NCBI GenBank assembly: GCA_016213595.1
Contig: JACRAA010000405.1
Location: forward strand, 1-17,868
Length of the DNA stretch: 17,868 nt
Reading direction: 5' to 3'
Origin: Actinomycetota bacterium
GTDB taxonomy: Bacteria; Actinomycetota; Actinomycetes; Propionibacteriales; Propionibacteriaceae
Shown in pieces: positions 5,933 through 14,792 of this stretch. A program made the translations under genes and the position numbers. Below the pieces are notes generated by a model. That model saw only the letters and a program-made list of their open reading frames with translations. It ran no database searches and was not told the DNA's origin. How positions within the stretch are numbered: position 1 is the first letter of the stretch; every line of letters starts with the position of its first letter.

Positions 5933-7249
5933 ATGACCAATCCCTTGTCGGCTACGGGTTTTGTCCCGAGTCGGCTCACCCGCCGCTCACTCTTCGCGCT
6001 CACCGGGGGCGTCACCCTTGCGGGCCTCGCTGCTTGCACCGGCACCACCACCGCCCCCGCCGCGAGCGGTAGCGGGGCGGCGGCAGGTGGGCAGACAATC
6101 ACGGTCGGCTCGGGCGCCTCGGACGACGTTCCCAAGCGTGCGTACCAGGCCGTGTTCGATGCGTACGCCAAGAAGTCGGGCAACGTTGTGAAGGTCAACA
6201 CCGTCCCCCACAACGACTTCCAGAACAACATCAACAGCTACCTCCAGGGCAGCCCGGACATGGCGTTCACCTGGTTCGCCGGCTACCGGATGCGCTACTA
6301 CGCAGCCAAGGGCCTCGCCACTCCCATGGACGACGCCTGGGCGGCTGTCGGCAGCAGCTTCAGCGACGGCCTTGCCAAGGCGTCCACGGGCGACGACGGC
6401 AAGAAGTACCTGATGCCCATGTACAACTACCCCTGGGGCTTCTTCTACCGGAAGAGCGTCTGGAGCGACAAGGGCTACACGGTTCCGACGACCTTCGACG
6501 CGCTCAAGACCCTCTGCGCCAAGATGAAGTCCGACGGCCTCATCCCGATCGCCTTCGCCGACAAGGACGGCTGGCCCGCAATGGGCACGTTCGACTACCT
6601 GAACATGCGTCTCAACGGCTACCAGTTCCACACCGACCTGTGTGCGCACAAAGAGTCATGGGACCAGAAGAAGGTCAAGGACGTGTTCGACAACTGGAAG
6701 GCGCTTCTGCCGTTCCAGGACCCGAATGCTCTGGGCGCCACCTGGCAGGAGGCAGCGAAGTCGCTGGGCGACAAGAAGTCCGGGATGTACCTGCTCGGTT
6801 CGTTCGTCACCCAGCAGTTCACCGACGCGGCCGTGCTGGCCGACATCGACTTCTTCCCGTTCCCGGCGATGGCCATGGAGGGGCAGGACTCCGTCGAGGC
6901 CCCGATCGACGGGATCATGCTGTCCAGCAAGGCCAAGGGCAGCGCCGGAGCCATGGACCTCATGAAGTTCCTCGGGACGCCGGGGGCGGAGGACACCTAC
7001 TACTCGATCGACAACTCCAACCTGCCGGTCGTCAAGGGTGCGGACCTCTCGAAGCTCACGCCGCTGAACAAGAAGTGTGCGGACACCATCGCCGGCGCCA
7101 AGCACATCAGCCAGTTCTTCGACCGTGACGCTCTCCCGGCGATGGCGTCCAACGTGATGATCCCGGCACTCCAGGCCTTCGTGAAGGACGGCACCGTCGA
7201 CACGGCCAACCTCGAGGCGCAGGCCAAGTCGCTGTACGCAACCCAGTAG
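5933..7249 (+). CDS. Sugar ABC transporter substrate-binding lipoprotein (family 1)
   Basis: The 438-residue protein would capture a sugar or oligosaccharide outside the membrane and pass it to the permeases encoded next. The N-terminus has a twin-arginine-like TRRSLFAL (R17, R18), a hydrophobic core and a lipobox LAAC with Cys35, so it should be exported, perhaps by Tat, and lipid-anchored. The mature part has the features of family 1 binding proteins: a Ser/Gly/Ala linker, YQAVFDAYAKKSGNVVKVNT near the start, WGFFYRKSVWSDKGYTVPTT around residue 165, and a DGIMLSSKAK stretch near 325. The AAGGAGG site 4 nt before the ATG is the strongest ribosome binding site in the operon, which fits high expression. 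The downstream GH2 enzyme suggests a galactoside ligand. Confidence 0.94.
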   Translation: MTNPLSATGFVPSRLTRRSLFALTGGVTLAGLAACTGTTTAPAASGSGAAAGGQTITVGSGASDDVPKRAYQAVFDAYAKKSGNVVKVNTVPHNDFQNNINSYLQGSPDMAFTWFAGYRMRYYAAKGLATPMDDAWAAVGSSFSDGLAKASTGDDGKKYLMPMYNYPWGFFYRKSVWSDKGYTVPTTFDALKTLCAKMKSDGLIPIAFADKDGWPAMGTFDYLNMRLNGYQFHTDLCAHKESWDQKKVKDVFDNWKALLPFQDPNALGATWQEAAKSLGDKKSGMYLLGSFVTQQFTDAAVLADIDFFPFPAMAMEGQDSVEAPIDGIMLSSKAKGSAGAMDLMKFLGTPGAEDTYYSIDNSNLPVVKGADLSKLTPLNKKCADTIAGAKHISQFFDRDALPAMASNVMIPALQAFVKDGTVDTANLEAQAKSLYATQ

Positions 7250-7269
7250 GTCGACCGGGCGGCCACCTC

Positions 7270-8220
7270 ATGACCACCACCGTGTCTGCAACTACGTCTC
7301 CCCCCGCGCGTGCTGAGCGCGCGGGGGGTACCCGCCGGAGCCATCTGCTCACGACGCCGGACAAGGTCACCCTCGTGGTGATGGCCGGCATCCCGACGCT
7401 GATCCAGTTCGTCCTGGTGTGGGCCCCGATGGTCCTCTCGATCATCCTGTCGTTCATGAAGTGGAACGGTTTGAGCCTGTCCGACATCAAGTCGACCGGC
7501 CTGAGCAACTACCAGTTCATCGTCAAGGACTACCCACCGTTCTGGCCGGCCGTCGCCCACAACATCATCTGGCTGCTGTTCCTGGCCTGCGTCGCGACCC
7601 CGCTGGGGCTCCTGCTGGCCGTGCTGCTGGACCAGGCCATCCGTGGGTCGCGGATCTACCAGAGCATCTTCTTCGTCCCGGTCATGCTGTCGCTGCCGTT
7701 GATCGGCATCATCTGGCAGCTCATGTACGCCCGCAACGAGGGCTTCATCAACAACATCACGGGCATCGCGAACACCCCCGCAGCCGTCGACTGGTTCGGG
7801 AACTCCTCGGTGAACCTCTGGGCCGCCCTGATCGCCGCGACGTGGCGTCATGCCGGCTACATCATGGTCCTGTACCTCGCAGGGCTGAAGGGCGTCGACC
7901 CTTCCCTGCGCGAAGCGGCCGCCGTGGACGGGGCGTCCGCAGGCCAGACGTTCTTCCGTGTCGTCTTCCCGGCGATGAAGCCCATCAACATCGTGGTCGT
8001 CGTCATCACGATCATCGAAGCCCTGCGGGCCTTCGACATCGTCTACATCATCAACCGCGGTACGAACGGCCTCGAGCTGATCGGCGCCTTGGTGGTGCAG
8101 AACCTCGTGGGCGAGGGGCAGGTGATCGGCATCGGCTCGGCCTTGGCCGTGATGCTGCTGGTCGTCTCCCTGGTGCCGATCACCATCTACCTCAGCCGCG
8201 TCTTCGGATCGGAGGACTGA
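7270..8220 (+). CDS. Sugar ABC transporter permease, MalF/UgpA type
   Basis: The 316-residue integral membrane protein has about six helices, the first near residues 34-58. The EAA motif that docks the ATPase is clear at about 213-235: LREAAAVDGASAGQTFFRVV, then FP. With the next gene it forms the CUT1-type heterodimeric channel. The start at 7270 is 20 nt after the binding-protein stop and has only a weak ribosome binding site; the GTG at codon 5 is an alternative. Codons 11-20 encode a strong hairpin (7300-7328) that may lower expression relative to the binding protein. No ATPase gene is present in the operon. Confidence 0.94.
   Translation: MTTTVSATTSPPARAERAGGTRRSHLLTTPDKVTLVVMAGIPTLIQFVLVWAPMVLSIILSFMKWNGLSLSDIKSTGLSNYQFIVKDYPPFWPAVAHNIIWLLFLACVATPLGLLLAVLLDQAIRGSRIYQSIFFVPVMLSLPLIGIIWQLMYARNEGFINNITGIANTPAAVDWFGNSSVNLWAALIAATWRHAGYIMVLYLAGLKGVDPSLREAAAVDGASAGQTFFRVVFPAMKPINIVVVVITIIEALRAFDIVYIINRGTNGLELIGALVVQNLVGEGQVIGIGSALAVMLLVVSLVPITIYLSRVFGSED
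7300..7328 (+). other. Perfect 11-bp hairpin in the first codons of the permease gene
   Basis: Arms 7300-7310 (CCCCCCGCGCG) and 7318-7328 (CGCGCGGGGGG) pair perfectly around a 7-nt loop, TGCTGAG. The structure starts 50 nt after the binding-protein stop and 30 nt inside the permease gene. It is all G-C and has no T-run after it. It could protect the upstream mRNA from 3' decay or slow translation of the permease, in the manner of the known malE-malF intergenic structure. Confidence 0.55.
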
Positions 8221-8221
8221 C

Positions 8222-9139
8222 GTGACCACCCAGACCCAGGTCGTCCCGTCGAAGAGCAGGCGGGCGTCAGCGGCTCCCGGGAACAAGCTGGGGCGGCCCC
8301 ACTACGGCACCCACGTGTTCCTGCTGCTCATGGCGGTCATGTGGCTCATCCCGCTCGTGTGGTCGGTGTACACCGCCCTGCGTCCCTTCGCCGACACCAA
8401 CAAGTACGGCTACTTCAGCGTGGGGGGCCACTACAGCCTCGACAACTTCGTGACCGCCTGGAACCAGGCCGGCATGGGGAAGTACCTGGTGAACTCGGCG
8501 ATCATCACGGTCCCCACCGTGCTGCTGACCCTGCTCTTCGCGTCGCTGATGGCGTTCGCGGTGAGCCGGTTCAGCTGGCGGTTCAACATCACGCTCCTCA
8601 TCGGGTTCACCGCCGGCAACCTTCTGCCCCCCCAGGTTCTCGCCGCGCCCCTCTACGCGATGTACAAGTTCACCGTGCTGCCGTTGTCGGTCTCCGACTC
8701 CGGGAACCTGCTGAACACGTACTACTCGGTCATCATGACGAACACGGCGTTCCAGATCGGCTTCTGCACCTTCGTGCTGAGCAACTACATGAAGGCACTG
8801 CCCAAGGAGCTCACCGAGGCGGCCCTCGTGGACGGGGCGTCGGTGTGGAGGCAGTACGCGGAGATCATCATGCCGCTGTGCCGTCCTGCGCTCGCCGCCA
8901 TGGGAACCCTGGAAGTCATCTTCATCTACAACGACTTCTTCTGGCCCCTGCTGTTCATCCAGAGCGGTGACCGCCTGCCTGTGACGACCGGCATCAAGAA
9001 CCTCCAGGGGGACTTCTTGAGCAACTACAACCTGATCGCAGCCGGTGCGGTGATCACCATCATTCCCACCCTGGTGATCTACCTCCTGCTGCAGCGCCAG
9101 TTCGTGGCCGGCCTCACCCTCGGAGCCACCAAGGCCTGA
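8222..9139 (+). CDS. Sugar ABC transporter permease, MalG type
   Basis: The 305-residue membrane protein is the second half of the CUT1-type channel. About six helices are predicted by eye, the first near residues 35-53. The EAA loop is seen at about 193-215: LPKELTEAALVDGASVWRQY, followed by AEIIMP. The GTG start at 8222 is one base after the previous stop, with GGAGG at 8211-8215 inside the end of the upstream gene, so translation is coupled. The C-terminus ends QRQFVAGLTLGATKA, a typical MalG-like tail (family FVxGLTxGAxK). Confidence 0.94.
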   Translation: MTTQTQVVPSKSRRASAAPGNKLGRPHYGTHVFLLLMAVMWLIPLVWSVYTALRPFADTNKYGYFSVGGHYSLDNFVTAWNQAGMGKYLVNSAIITVPTVLLTLLFASLMAFAVSRFSWRFNITLLIGFTAGNLLPPQVLAAPLYAMYKFTVLPLSVSDSGNLLNTYYSVIMTNTAFQIGFCTFVLSNYMKALPKELTEAALVDGASVWRQYAEIIMPLCRPALAAMGTLEVIFIYNDFFWPLLFIQSGDRLPVTTGIKNLQGDFLSNYNLIAAGAVITIIPTLVIYLLLQRQFVAGLTLGATKA

Positions 9140-9161
9140 CTGCCCTGACAAGGAGAGACAC

Positions 9162-12065
9162 GTGTCCGCGATCCCACTCGGGGGCGGCGCGACAGACGAG
9201 GACGCCTATGCGCCCTGCGCCGGACGCGTCGTACGTCCCCGCGCTCACCTCTCGTCGGACGCCCCTCGCCTCGACCTGTGCGGCGAGTGGGACTTCGAGC
9301 TGGTCGGCGGCCCGTCGCGACGGTCCGGTCGCATGCCCGTCCCGTCTCACTGGGTCCTCGTCGGTAACGGAGAGTGGGGCCGTCCCGCCTACACCAACGT
9401 CCAGTTCCCGTTCCCCGTCGACCCGCCCTACGTGCCCGACGTCAACCCGACAGGGACCTACCGCCGAGAGTTCTCCCTGCCCCAGGCGTGGCTGCCGCCC
9501 TCGGGTCGGGTTCTGCTGCGCCTGCTGGGCGCAGAGTCCGAGGCTCGCGTGGTCGTGAACGACGTTCCCATCGGGATGACGCGTGGGTCGCGGCTGACCC
9601 GGGAGTTCGACCTGACCGGGGTGGTTCACGATGGGACGAACTCGATCGAGATCGTCGTGCGGCAGTGGTCGCCAGGGTCGTACCTCGAGGACCAGGACCA
9701 GTGGTGGCTTCCCGGGCTGTTCCGCGAGGTCGAGCTGCTCCTGCGCCCCGACAACGGCGTCGAGGACGTCTGGCTGGACGCCGACTACGATCCCGAGACG
9801 CGACGGGGCACCCTCGCGGTCGAGGTTGTCGCCTCAGGTGCCTCGGTACGGGTCAGCATCCCCGAGCTCGGGCTGGACGAGACCTTCGAGGCGGATGGGG
9901 GAGCGGTCACCCTCGACGCCGGGACCGTGGAGCCGTGGAGCGCGGAGTCGCCGCGACTGTACGACGCGACTGTGGCCACGGCGTCCGAGACCGTGACGCT
10001 GCGCGTCGGGTTCCGCCGGACGCAGATCGTGGATGGTACGTGGCTCGTGAACGGGCGCCGCCTCACGTGGTGGGGCGTCAACCGGCACGAGGTCCACCGC
10101 ACGCGCGGACGCGTCTTCGACGAGGACTGGGTGCGCGCCGACCTGATGCTCATGAAGTCCTTCAACGTCAACGCCATCCGTACCTCGCACTACCCGCCAC
10201 ACCCTCGAGTGCTCGACCTGTGCGACGAGCTGGGGCTGTACGTGATGCTCGAGAACGACTACGAGTCACACGGCTTCGGGCTGGACGACTGGGGTGGTTC
10301 CCCGTCGACGGACCCACGCTGGCGCGAGGCGCTGCTCGACCGCATGCAGCGGACGGTCGAGCGCGACAAGAACCACGCCTGCGTGATCGCGTACAGCCTG
10401 GGCAACGAGGCGTACACGGGTGAGAACCTCGCCGCCATGGCCGAGTGGACCCGGCGTCGCGACCCGTCACGGCCGATCCACTACGAGGGCGACCACGAAG
10501 CCGCCTACACCGACGTGTACTCGCGGATGTACCCGACCGTCGACGAGGTGTCGATGGTCCTTGAGGGCTCCGGCCCGGTGGCCGCGCCGACGCATGCCGC
10601 GTCTCGCGTGTCGGCGGAGGACGCCGCCCGGATCCGTACGCGCCCCTACTTCCTGTGCGAGTACGCCCACGCGATGGGCACGGGTCCCGGAGGCATCAGC
10701 GGCTACGTGGACGCCATGCACCTCCCGCGCCATGCGGGCGGCTGCGTCTGGGAGTGGCGCGACCATGCGCTCGACCGGGTGCTCCCCGACGGGAGCATCG
10801 GACTCGGCTATGGAGGGGACTTCGGCGAGGCCGTGCACGACGGCACCTTCGTCTGCGACGGGCTGGTGTCGGCCGACTCCGAGCCGTCGGCCGGGCTCTT
10901 CGCGTGGGCGAACGCCGTGGCACCCGTGGTCGCGCGCCCGGACGCGTCCGGGCAGATCATCGTGACGTCGGACCTTCGCCAGGCGACGGCGTCAGGGCTC
11001 GTCGTGGCGTGGTCCGCCGGCATCGGCGGTGACGCGTACGGGGAAGTCGTGTTGCCCGATCTGGCGCCGGGAACGTCCGCAGTGGTGCGCCCCGAGGCGG
11101 ACAGGACGGACGTCCTGACGGCCTGGGTGCTCGACCCGCTCGTACCCGGGATCGCACCCACGACACCGAAGTCCGTCGCCGCCGACGGGACACTGCTGCC
11201 CCCGGCTGTCGGAGAGACCGACAGGCTCGGTCGCCGCGTCGTCAGCGTCCGGCAGTACGTGGGGGAGGGGCCGTCGGTCTCGCTGACCGAGCCGGTGACA
11301 GCAGCGTCCGACAGGGACTCCCACGCCCTCACCATCGTTCGCGGTCTTCGGCCGACGTTGTTCCGTGCACCGACCGACAACGACCGTGGCGGTCGCCCCT
11401 CGGACGCCAACGTCTGGGCGGCCGCGCGTCTGGGGTTGCTGGAGCACCGGCTCGCGGCCGACCGGGACGGTCACCGGGTGTGGGTGAGCGGCGTCCCGTC
11501 CCGGCAGCGGCGGCTGACGACGTCCCTCGACTGGTCCACGGATGGGTCCGGGCTCGTCGTGACGGCGAGCTTCGAGTTCTCGGGCGACTGGCCGAACCTG
11601 CCCCGCATCGGGCTCACCGTGCCGCTGCCGGCAGCAGCCTGGGACGGCGCGCACGTCACCTGGGCCGGGCTGGGGCCTACCGAGAACTACTCCGACATGG
11701 CGGAGGGCGTGTGGCTCGGCACGTTCACCGCGGGCATCGGGGAGCTGTGGGGGCCGCAGATCAGGCCGCAGGAGTCGGGCCACCGCGGAGGGACCCGCGA
11801 GCTGCTCCTCGAGGCAGCGGACGGGCGGTTGCGGATCCGTACCGGCGGGAACGGACTGGGCTTCAGCCTCTGTCGCTGGACGCCGCAGGACCTGGACGCC
11901 GCCCCCCACGTCGAGGAGCTGCCCCCGTCCGACGTCTGGTGGCTGACCCTCGACGCGGCCCACGCGGGGATCGGCACCGCCTCCTGCGGCCCTGGCACCG
12001 ACCCCCGGTTCGCGGTACGCCCCGAGACGACCCGGCTGGTCTTCGAGCTGGGCGGGGGGAGCTGA
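9162..12065 (+). CDS. lacZ: Beta-galactosidase, glycoside hydrolase family 2 (LacZ type)
   Basis: The 967-residue protein is close in size to E. coli LacZ (1023) and has its five-domain order: jelly-roll (about 35-200), immunoglobulin-like (about 205-285), TIM barrel (about 290-590), a second beta-sandwich and the small-chain domain (about 690-960, with PTLFRAPTDND). The acid/base Glu416 lies in SLGNEAYTG (LacZ E461) and the nucleophile Glu500 in FLCEYAHAMG (LacZ E537). RTSHYPPHPRVLDLCDELGL and the WGVNRHE motif are also typical. No signal peptide is seen, so it should act in the cytoplasm on sugar imported by the ABC system encoded just upstream. The GTG start at 9162 has AAGGAG 6 nt upstream. 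Action on another beta-galactoside than lactose is quite possible. Confidence 0.95.
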   Translation: MSAIPLGGGATDEDAYAPCAGRVVRPRAHLSSDAPRLDLCGEWDFELVGGPSRRSGRMPVPSHWVLVGNGEWGRPAYTNVQFPFPVDPPYVPDVNPTGTYRREFSLPQAWLPPSGRVLLRLLGAESEARVVVNDVPIGMTRGSRLTREFDLTGVVHDGTNSIEIVVRQWSPGSYLEDQDQWWLPGLFREVELLLRPDNGVEDVWLDADYDPETRRGTLAVEVVASGASVRVSIPELGLDETFEADGGAVTLDAGTVEPWSAESPRLYDATVATASETVTLRVGFRRTQIVDGTWLVNGRRLTWWGVNRHEVHRTRGRVFDEDWVRADLMLMKSFNVNAIRTSHYPPHPRVLDLCDELGLYVMLENDYESHGFGLDDWGGSPSTDPRWREALLDRMQRTVERDKNHACVIAYSLGNEAYTGENLAAMAEWTRRRDPSRPIHYEGDHEAAYTDVYSRMYPTVDEVSMVLEGSGPVAAPTHAASRVSAEDAARIRTRPYFLCEYAHAMGTGPGGISGYVDAMHLPRHAGGCVWEWRDHALDRVLPDGSIGLGYGGDFGEAVHDGTFVCDGLVSADSEPSAGLFAWANAVAPVVARPDASGQIIVTSDLRQATASGLVVAWSAGIGGDAYGEVVLPDLAPGTSAVVRPEADRTDVLTAWVLDPLVPGIAPTTPKSVAADGTLLPPAVGETDRLGRRVVSVRQYVGEGPSVSLTEPVTAASDRDSHALTIVRGLRPTLFRAPTDNDRGGRPSDANVWAAARLGLLEHRLAADRDGHRVWVSGVPSRQRRLTTSLDWSTDGSGLVVTASFEFSGDWPNLPRIGLTVPLPAAAWDGAHVTWAGLGPTENYSDMAEGVWLGTFTAGIGELWGPQIRPQESGHRGGTRELLLEAADGRLRIRTGGNGLGFSLCRWTPQDLDAAPHVEELPPSDVWWLTLDAAHAGIGTASCGPGTDPRFAVRPETTRLVFELGGGS

Positions 12066-12071
12066 CCGGCC

Positions 12072-12086
12072 GAGGCTCCTGGCCTC
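12072..12086. terminator. Weak stem between convergent lacZ and kup
   Basis: GAGGC (12072-12076) and GCCTC (12082-12086) pair around a 5-nt loop in the 25-nt gap between two convergent stops. The stem is short and has no T-run, so any role as a bidirectional terminator is weakly supported. Confidence 0.25.
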
Positions 12087-12090
12087 ACAG

Positions 12091-14019
12091 CTAGATCTCG
12101 AGGTTTCCTCCGACGACGGCGGTGCGATCCGGGGGGAGGTGGAAAACCGTTGTGCGGTTGGGCTCGTTGGCGGAGAGCCACAGGAAGATGCGCCTGCGCC
12201 AGCTTGGCAGGGAGGGAACATCTCCGGCGCTGAGTCGCAGCGAGGACAGGAAGTAGTGCGCCTTCTCGGGGTCGAGATCCATCTCGGGATCCTTGCCCTT
12301 GGCCCATTCCAGGGCGGCGGGTACGAGCTGGCTGTCGTTGAAGCCGACCCGGTAGCTGATGTGAATGATCCCGTCGTCGATGTAGCCCAGGTCGTCGACG
12401 GTCGCGCGGTCGACGTGACGGATATGGGGCACGTTCGCGTTGACGATGCTGACGATGGCGATGTGCTCGTGCAGGACGTGGAAGTAGTCGACGGTCTGTC
12501 GAAGTGCCAAGGGAGTGGTGCTCGCGTTCGGATGGGGGAACACGGCCAGACCCGGGACCCTGGGGATGTGGCTGGTGCGGACCATCTCTATGAAGTCGGC
12601 GAGCGGCCCCTCGATCTGGCGCCGCTTCTGGTCGACGGACTCTTGCCCGCGCCGCCACGTCCACATCGTGGTGGCGCAGACGGAGGCGATCAGCAGCGGC
12701 AGCCAGCCGCCGTGCAGGATCTTCGCGAGATTCGCCGCCAGGAAGACGACTTCGATGCCCAAGATCAGCACCACGGCCAGAGCGATCTTCCAAGGCTTGA
12801 CCCGCCAGACGAAGTAGGCCAGCACCAGGAACACGGTCATCTCGAGCAGCAGGGTGCCGGTGACTGCCAGGCCGTAGGCGCTGGCCAGGCCCTGAGAGGA
12901 CTGGAACACGCCGATGAGCAGCACCACACCGACGTACAGGATCCAGTTGATGCCGCCGATGTAGACCTGGCCCCCCTCCTCCCTCGAGGTGTGCACGACG
13001 TTCAGCCGGGGCAGGAGCCCGGAGCGGCTGGCCTGTCGGGAGACCGAGAACGCGCCGGAGATCACCGCCTGGGAGGCGATCACGGTGGCGAGGGCCGCGA
13101 ACACCACCAGCGGAATCTGGGCCCAGCCAGGCGCCAGGTGGAAGAACGGGTTGTCGATCGACGACGGTTCGCGCAGGATCAGCGCTCCCATACCGAGGTA
13201 GACGATCGTGAGCGCGGGAAACACCAGAGCGAACCAGGCGAGCCGGATCGGCGTACGGCCGAAGTGCCCCATGTCGGCGTACAAGGCCTCGACGCCGGTC
13301 ACAGTGAGCACGATCGCTCCCATGGCGATGAAGGCAATGCCTGGGTGCGTGAGGGAGAACATGATGGCGTGGTGTGGCGACAGGGCGCCCAGGATCTCGG
13401 GGTCGGACGCGATCTGTGGCAGTCCGAGCAGTGCCAGCACCACGAACCACAGGGCCATCACCGGGCCGAAGAAGCGGCCGACTGCACCCGTACCGAACCT
13501 CTGCACTGCGAACAGGCCGGTCAGGATGAACAGCGAGATCGGAAGCACCAGAGGCTGAAACCCCTTGTTGACCACCGTCGTGCCCTCGATGGCAGACATC
13601 ACCGAGATGGCCGGGGTGATGATGCTGTCCCCGTAGAACAAGGACGCCCCGACGATCCCCATCACCAGGGACGCGGCCACAAGTCGGGGCCGGCCAGCCA
13701 GCTTGGAGCGAAGAAGGGCGACCAGGGACAAGATCCCGCCCTCGCCGTCGTTGTCGGCCCGCAGGATCAAGAACGCGTAGCCGTACGACACGACGATGGT
13801 GATCGACCAGAATGCCATCGAGATCACACCGAAGACGTCTCCGCGCGTCGGCTGGACCGAGTTGTGTTGGGCACTGAACACGGTTTGCAGCGCGTACAGG
13901 GGACTCGTCCCGATGTCGCCGAAGACCACACCCAAAGCCGACAACGCCAGGCCCGCAACCGGTGTGACCCTCGCAGGCGCGGCAAGACGCTCCTTCTGCA
14001 GGACTTCGTGTGGTCCCAT
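12091..14019 (-). CDS. kup: Kup-family potassium uptake permease
   Basis: The 642-residue protein imports potassium, probably with protons, across the cytoplasmic membrane; E. coli Kup is 622 residues. Signature segments are clear: SALGVVFGDIGTSPLYALQT near residue 25, YGDSIITPAISVMSAIEG near 125 (family GDGxxTPAxSVLSAxEG), and ALYADMGHFGRTPIRLAWFA near 250. Twelve hydrophobic helices occupy roughly the first 450 residues, followed by a cytosolic C-terminal region of about 190 residues. The start at 14019 is chosen because CAGGAG stands 6 nt upstream and the family motif begins soon after; the frame stays open further upstream but has no family sequence there. It is convergent with lacZ and divergent from udgX, and is functionally unrelated to the sugar operon. 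Confidence 0.95.
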   Translation of the reverse strand: MGPHEVLQKERLAAPARVTPVAGLALSALGVVFGDIGTSPLYALQTVFSAQHNSVQPTRGDVFGVISMAFWSITIVVSYGYAFLILRADNDGEGGILSLVALLRSKLAGRPRLVAASLVMGIVGASLFYGDSIITPAISVMSAIEGTTVVNKGFQPLVLPISLFILTGLFAVQRFGTGAVGRFFGPVMALWFVVLALLGLPQIASDPEILGALSPHHAIMFSLTHPGIAFIAMGAIVLTVTGVEALYADMGHFGRTPIRLAWFALVFPALTIVYLGMGALILREPSSIDNPFFHLAPGWAQIPLVVFAALATVIASQAVISGAFSVSRQASRSGLLPRLNVVHTSREEGGQVYIGGINWILYVGVVLLIGVFQSSQGLASAYGLAVTGTLLLEMTVFLVLAYFVWRVKPWKIALAVVLILGIEVVFLAANLAKILHGGWLPLLIASVCATTMWTWRRGQESVDQKRRQIEGPLADFIEMVRTSHIPRVPGLAVFPHPNASTTPLALRQTVDYFHVLHEHIAIVSIVNANVPHIRHVDRATVDDLGYIDDGIIHISYRVGFNDSQLVPAALEWAKGKDPEMDLDPEKAHYFLSSLRLSAGDVPSLPSWRRRIFLWLSANEPNRTTVFHLPPDRTAVVGGNLEI

Positions 14020-14056
14020 CCGCGACTCCTGAGTTGGTCCGAAGGCAAGGCTGCGA

Positions 14057-14072
14057 GTCCGGGGGACCGGAC
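14057..14072. other. Small hairpin in the kup/udgX intergenic region
   Basis: GTCCGG (14057-14062) and CCGGAC (14067-14072) pair perfectly around a GGGA loop. It lies in the 116-bp region that must hold both divergent promoters, 38 nt from the kup start. It may be a leader hairpin or a protein site. I see no convincing -35/-10 pair and no recognisable riboswitch in this region. Confidence 0.25.
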
Positions 14073-14135
14073 CTGCTCTCCAGTACCCCCGGCGCGTTCC
14101 CTGACACCTGACACGCTTTCTGCGTTGAGGACCTC

Positions 14136-14792
14136 GTGGATGGGTACGGGTCGAAGGTGGGAGTAGAGCGTCCGGGCGCAGAGGAATGGGTGCCACCGGG
14201 AGCAGGTGTCCCTGGCCTGCGGGCCGCCGTGCCGCACTGCCGTGGGTGTGAGCTGTGGGAGCCGGCCACCCAAGCCGTCTTCTCCTCCGGTCCGGCAGAT
14301 GCACGCCTGATGCTCGTCGGTGAACAACCCGGCGACCAGGAGGACCGCAAGGGCGCCCCGTTCGTCGGTCCGGCAGGACGCCTCCTCGTCGAGGCCCTCG
14401 AGCAGGCAGATATCGACCCCGCGACGGTCTACCTGACCAACGCCGTCAAGCACTTCCGCTTCACCACCCGGGGCAAGCGGCGGATCCACGAGAAGCCGGG
14501 CGCTGGACACGTGGATGCGTGCCGGCCCTGGCTGGCCGCCGAGCTGCGGGTGGTCCGACCGCAGCTCGTGGTCTGCCTGGGGGCGACGGCCGCCCGCGCG
14601 GTGCTCGCCGACGATGTCAAGGTGACCGCCGTGCGCGGCCTGGTGCGCCCGCTGGTCCCGTACGGCGGACTGGTGATGGTCACCGTGCACCCGTCGGCGG
14701 TCCTGCGGCTGCGCGGACGGGACGGGTGGCAGGAGGCCTTCGACGCCTTCGTCGAGGACCTGCGCACGGCTGACAGAGCCGTCAGGTCGTGA
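14136..14792 (+). CDS. udgX: Uracil-DNA glycosylase of the UdgX subfamily
   Basis: The 218-residue protein belongs to the family 4-like, iron-sulfur uracil-DNA glycosylases. It shows VGEQPGDQED (about 61-70), the UdgX form of the water-activating motif, and the UdgX-specific loop KHFRFTTRGKRRIHEKP with His118 in KRRIH. In characterised UdgX the equivalent histidine bonds covalently to the sugar after uracil removal, giving a permanent protein-DNA adduct. Likely 4Fe-4S cysteines are C35 and C38 (CRGC), C129 and C147. HPSAVLR near residue 189 is the second active-site motif. The GTG start at 14136 has GAGG 5 nt upstream; GTG at 14157 is an alternative. It is divergent from kup and its stop overlaps the next, convergent, gene by 11 nt. 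Confidence 0.92.
   Translation: MDGYGSKVGVERPGAEEWVPPGAGVPGLRAAVPHCRGCELWEPATQAVFSSGPADARLMLVGEQPGDQEDRKGAPFVGPAGRLLVEALEQADIDPATVYLTNAVKHFRFTTRGKRRIHEKPGAGHVDACRPWLAAELRVVRPQLVVCLGATAARAVLADDVKVTAVRGLVRPLVPYGGLVMVTVHPSAVLRLRGRDGWQEAFDAFVEDLRTADRAVRS

Noticed and set aside
7000..8286. Long minus-strand frame (428 codons) across the permease gene
   Set aside because: Asp/His/Gln/Arg-rich antisense of hydrophobic codons, no recognisable domain and no ribosome binding site considered convincing.
10992..12221. Minus-strand frame of 409 codons opposite the beta-galactosidase C-terminal half
   Set aside because: Antisense of the GH2 small-chain domain, with no homology pattern of its own.
14020..14135. 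Possible c-di-AMP (ydaO-type) riboswitch before kup, since such genes are often controlled that way
   Set aside because: The 116-nt leader does not show the conserved ydaO core segments I could recall; only a 6-bp hairpin is visible. A covariance-model search would settle it.
12139..14166. Long open frame (675 codons) on the plus strand opposite kup
   Set aside because: Low-complexity, charged antisense translation; the Kup frame carries conserved motifs throughout.
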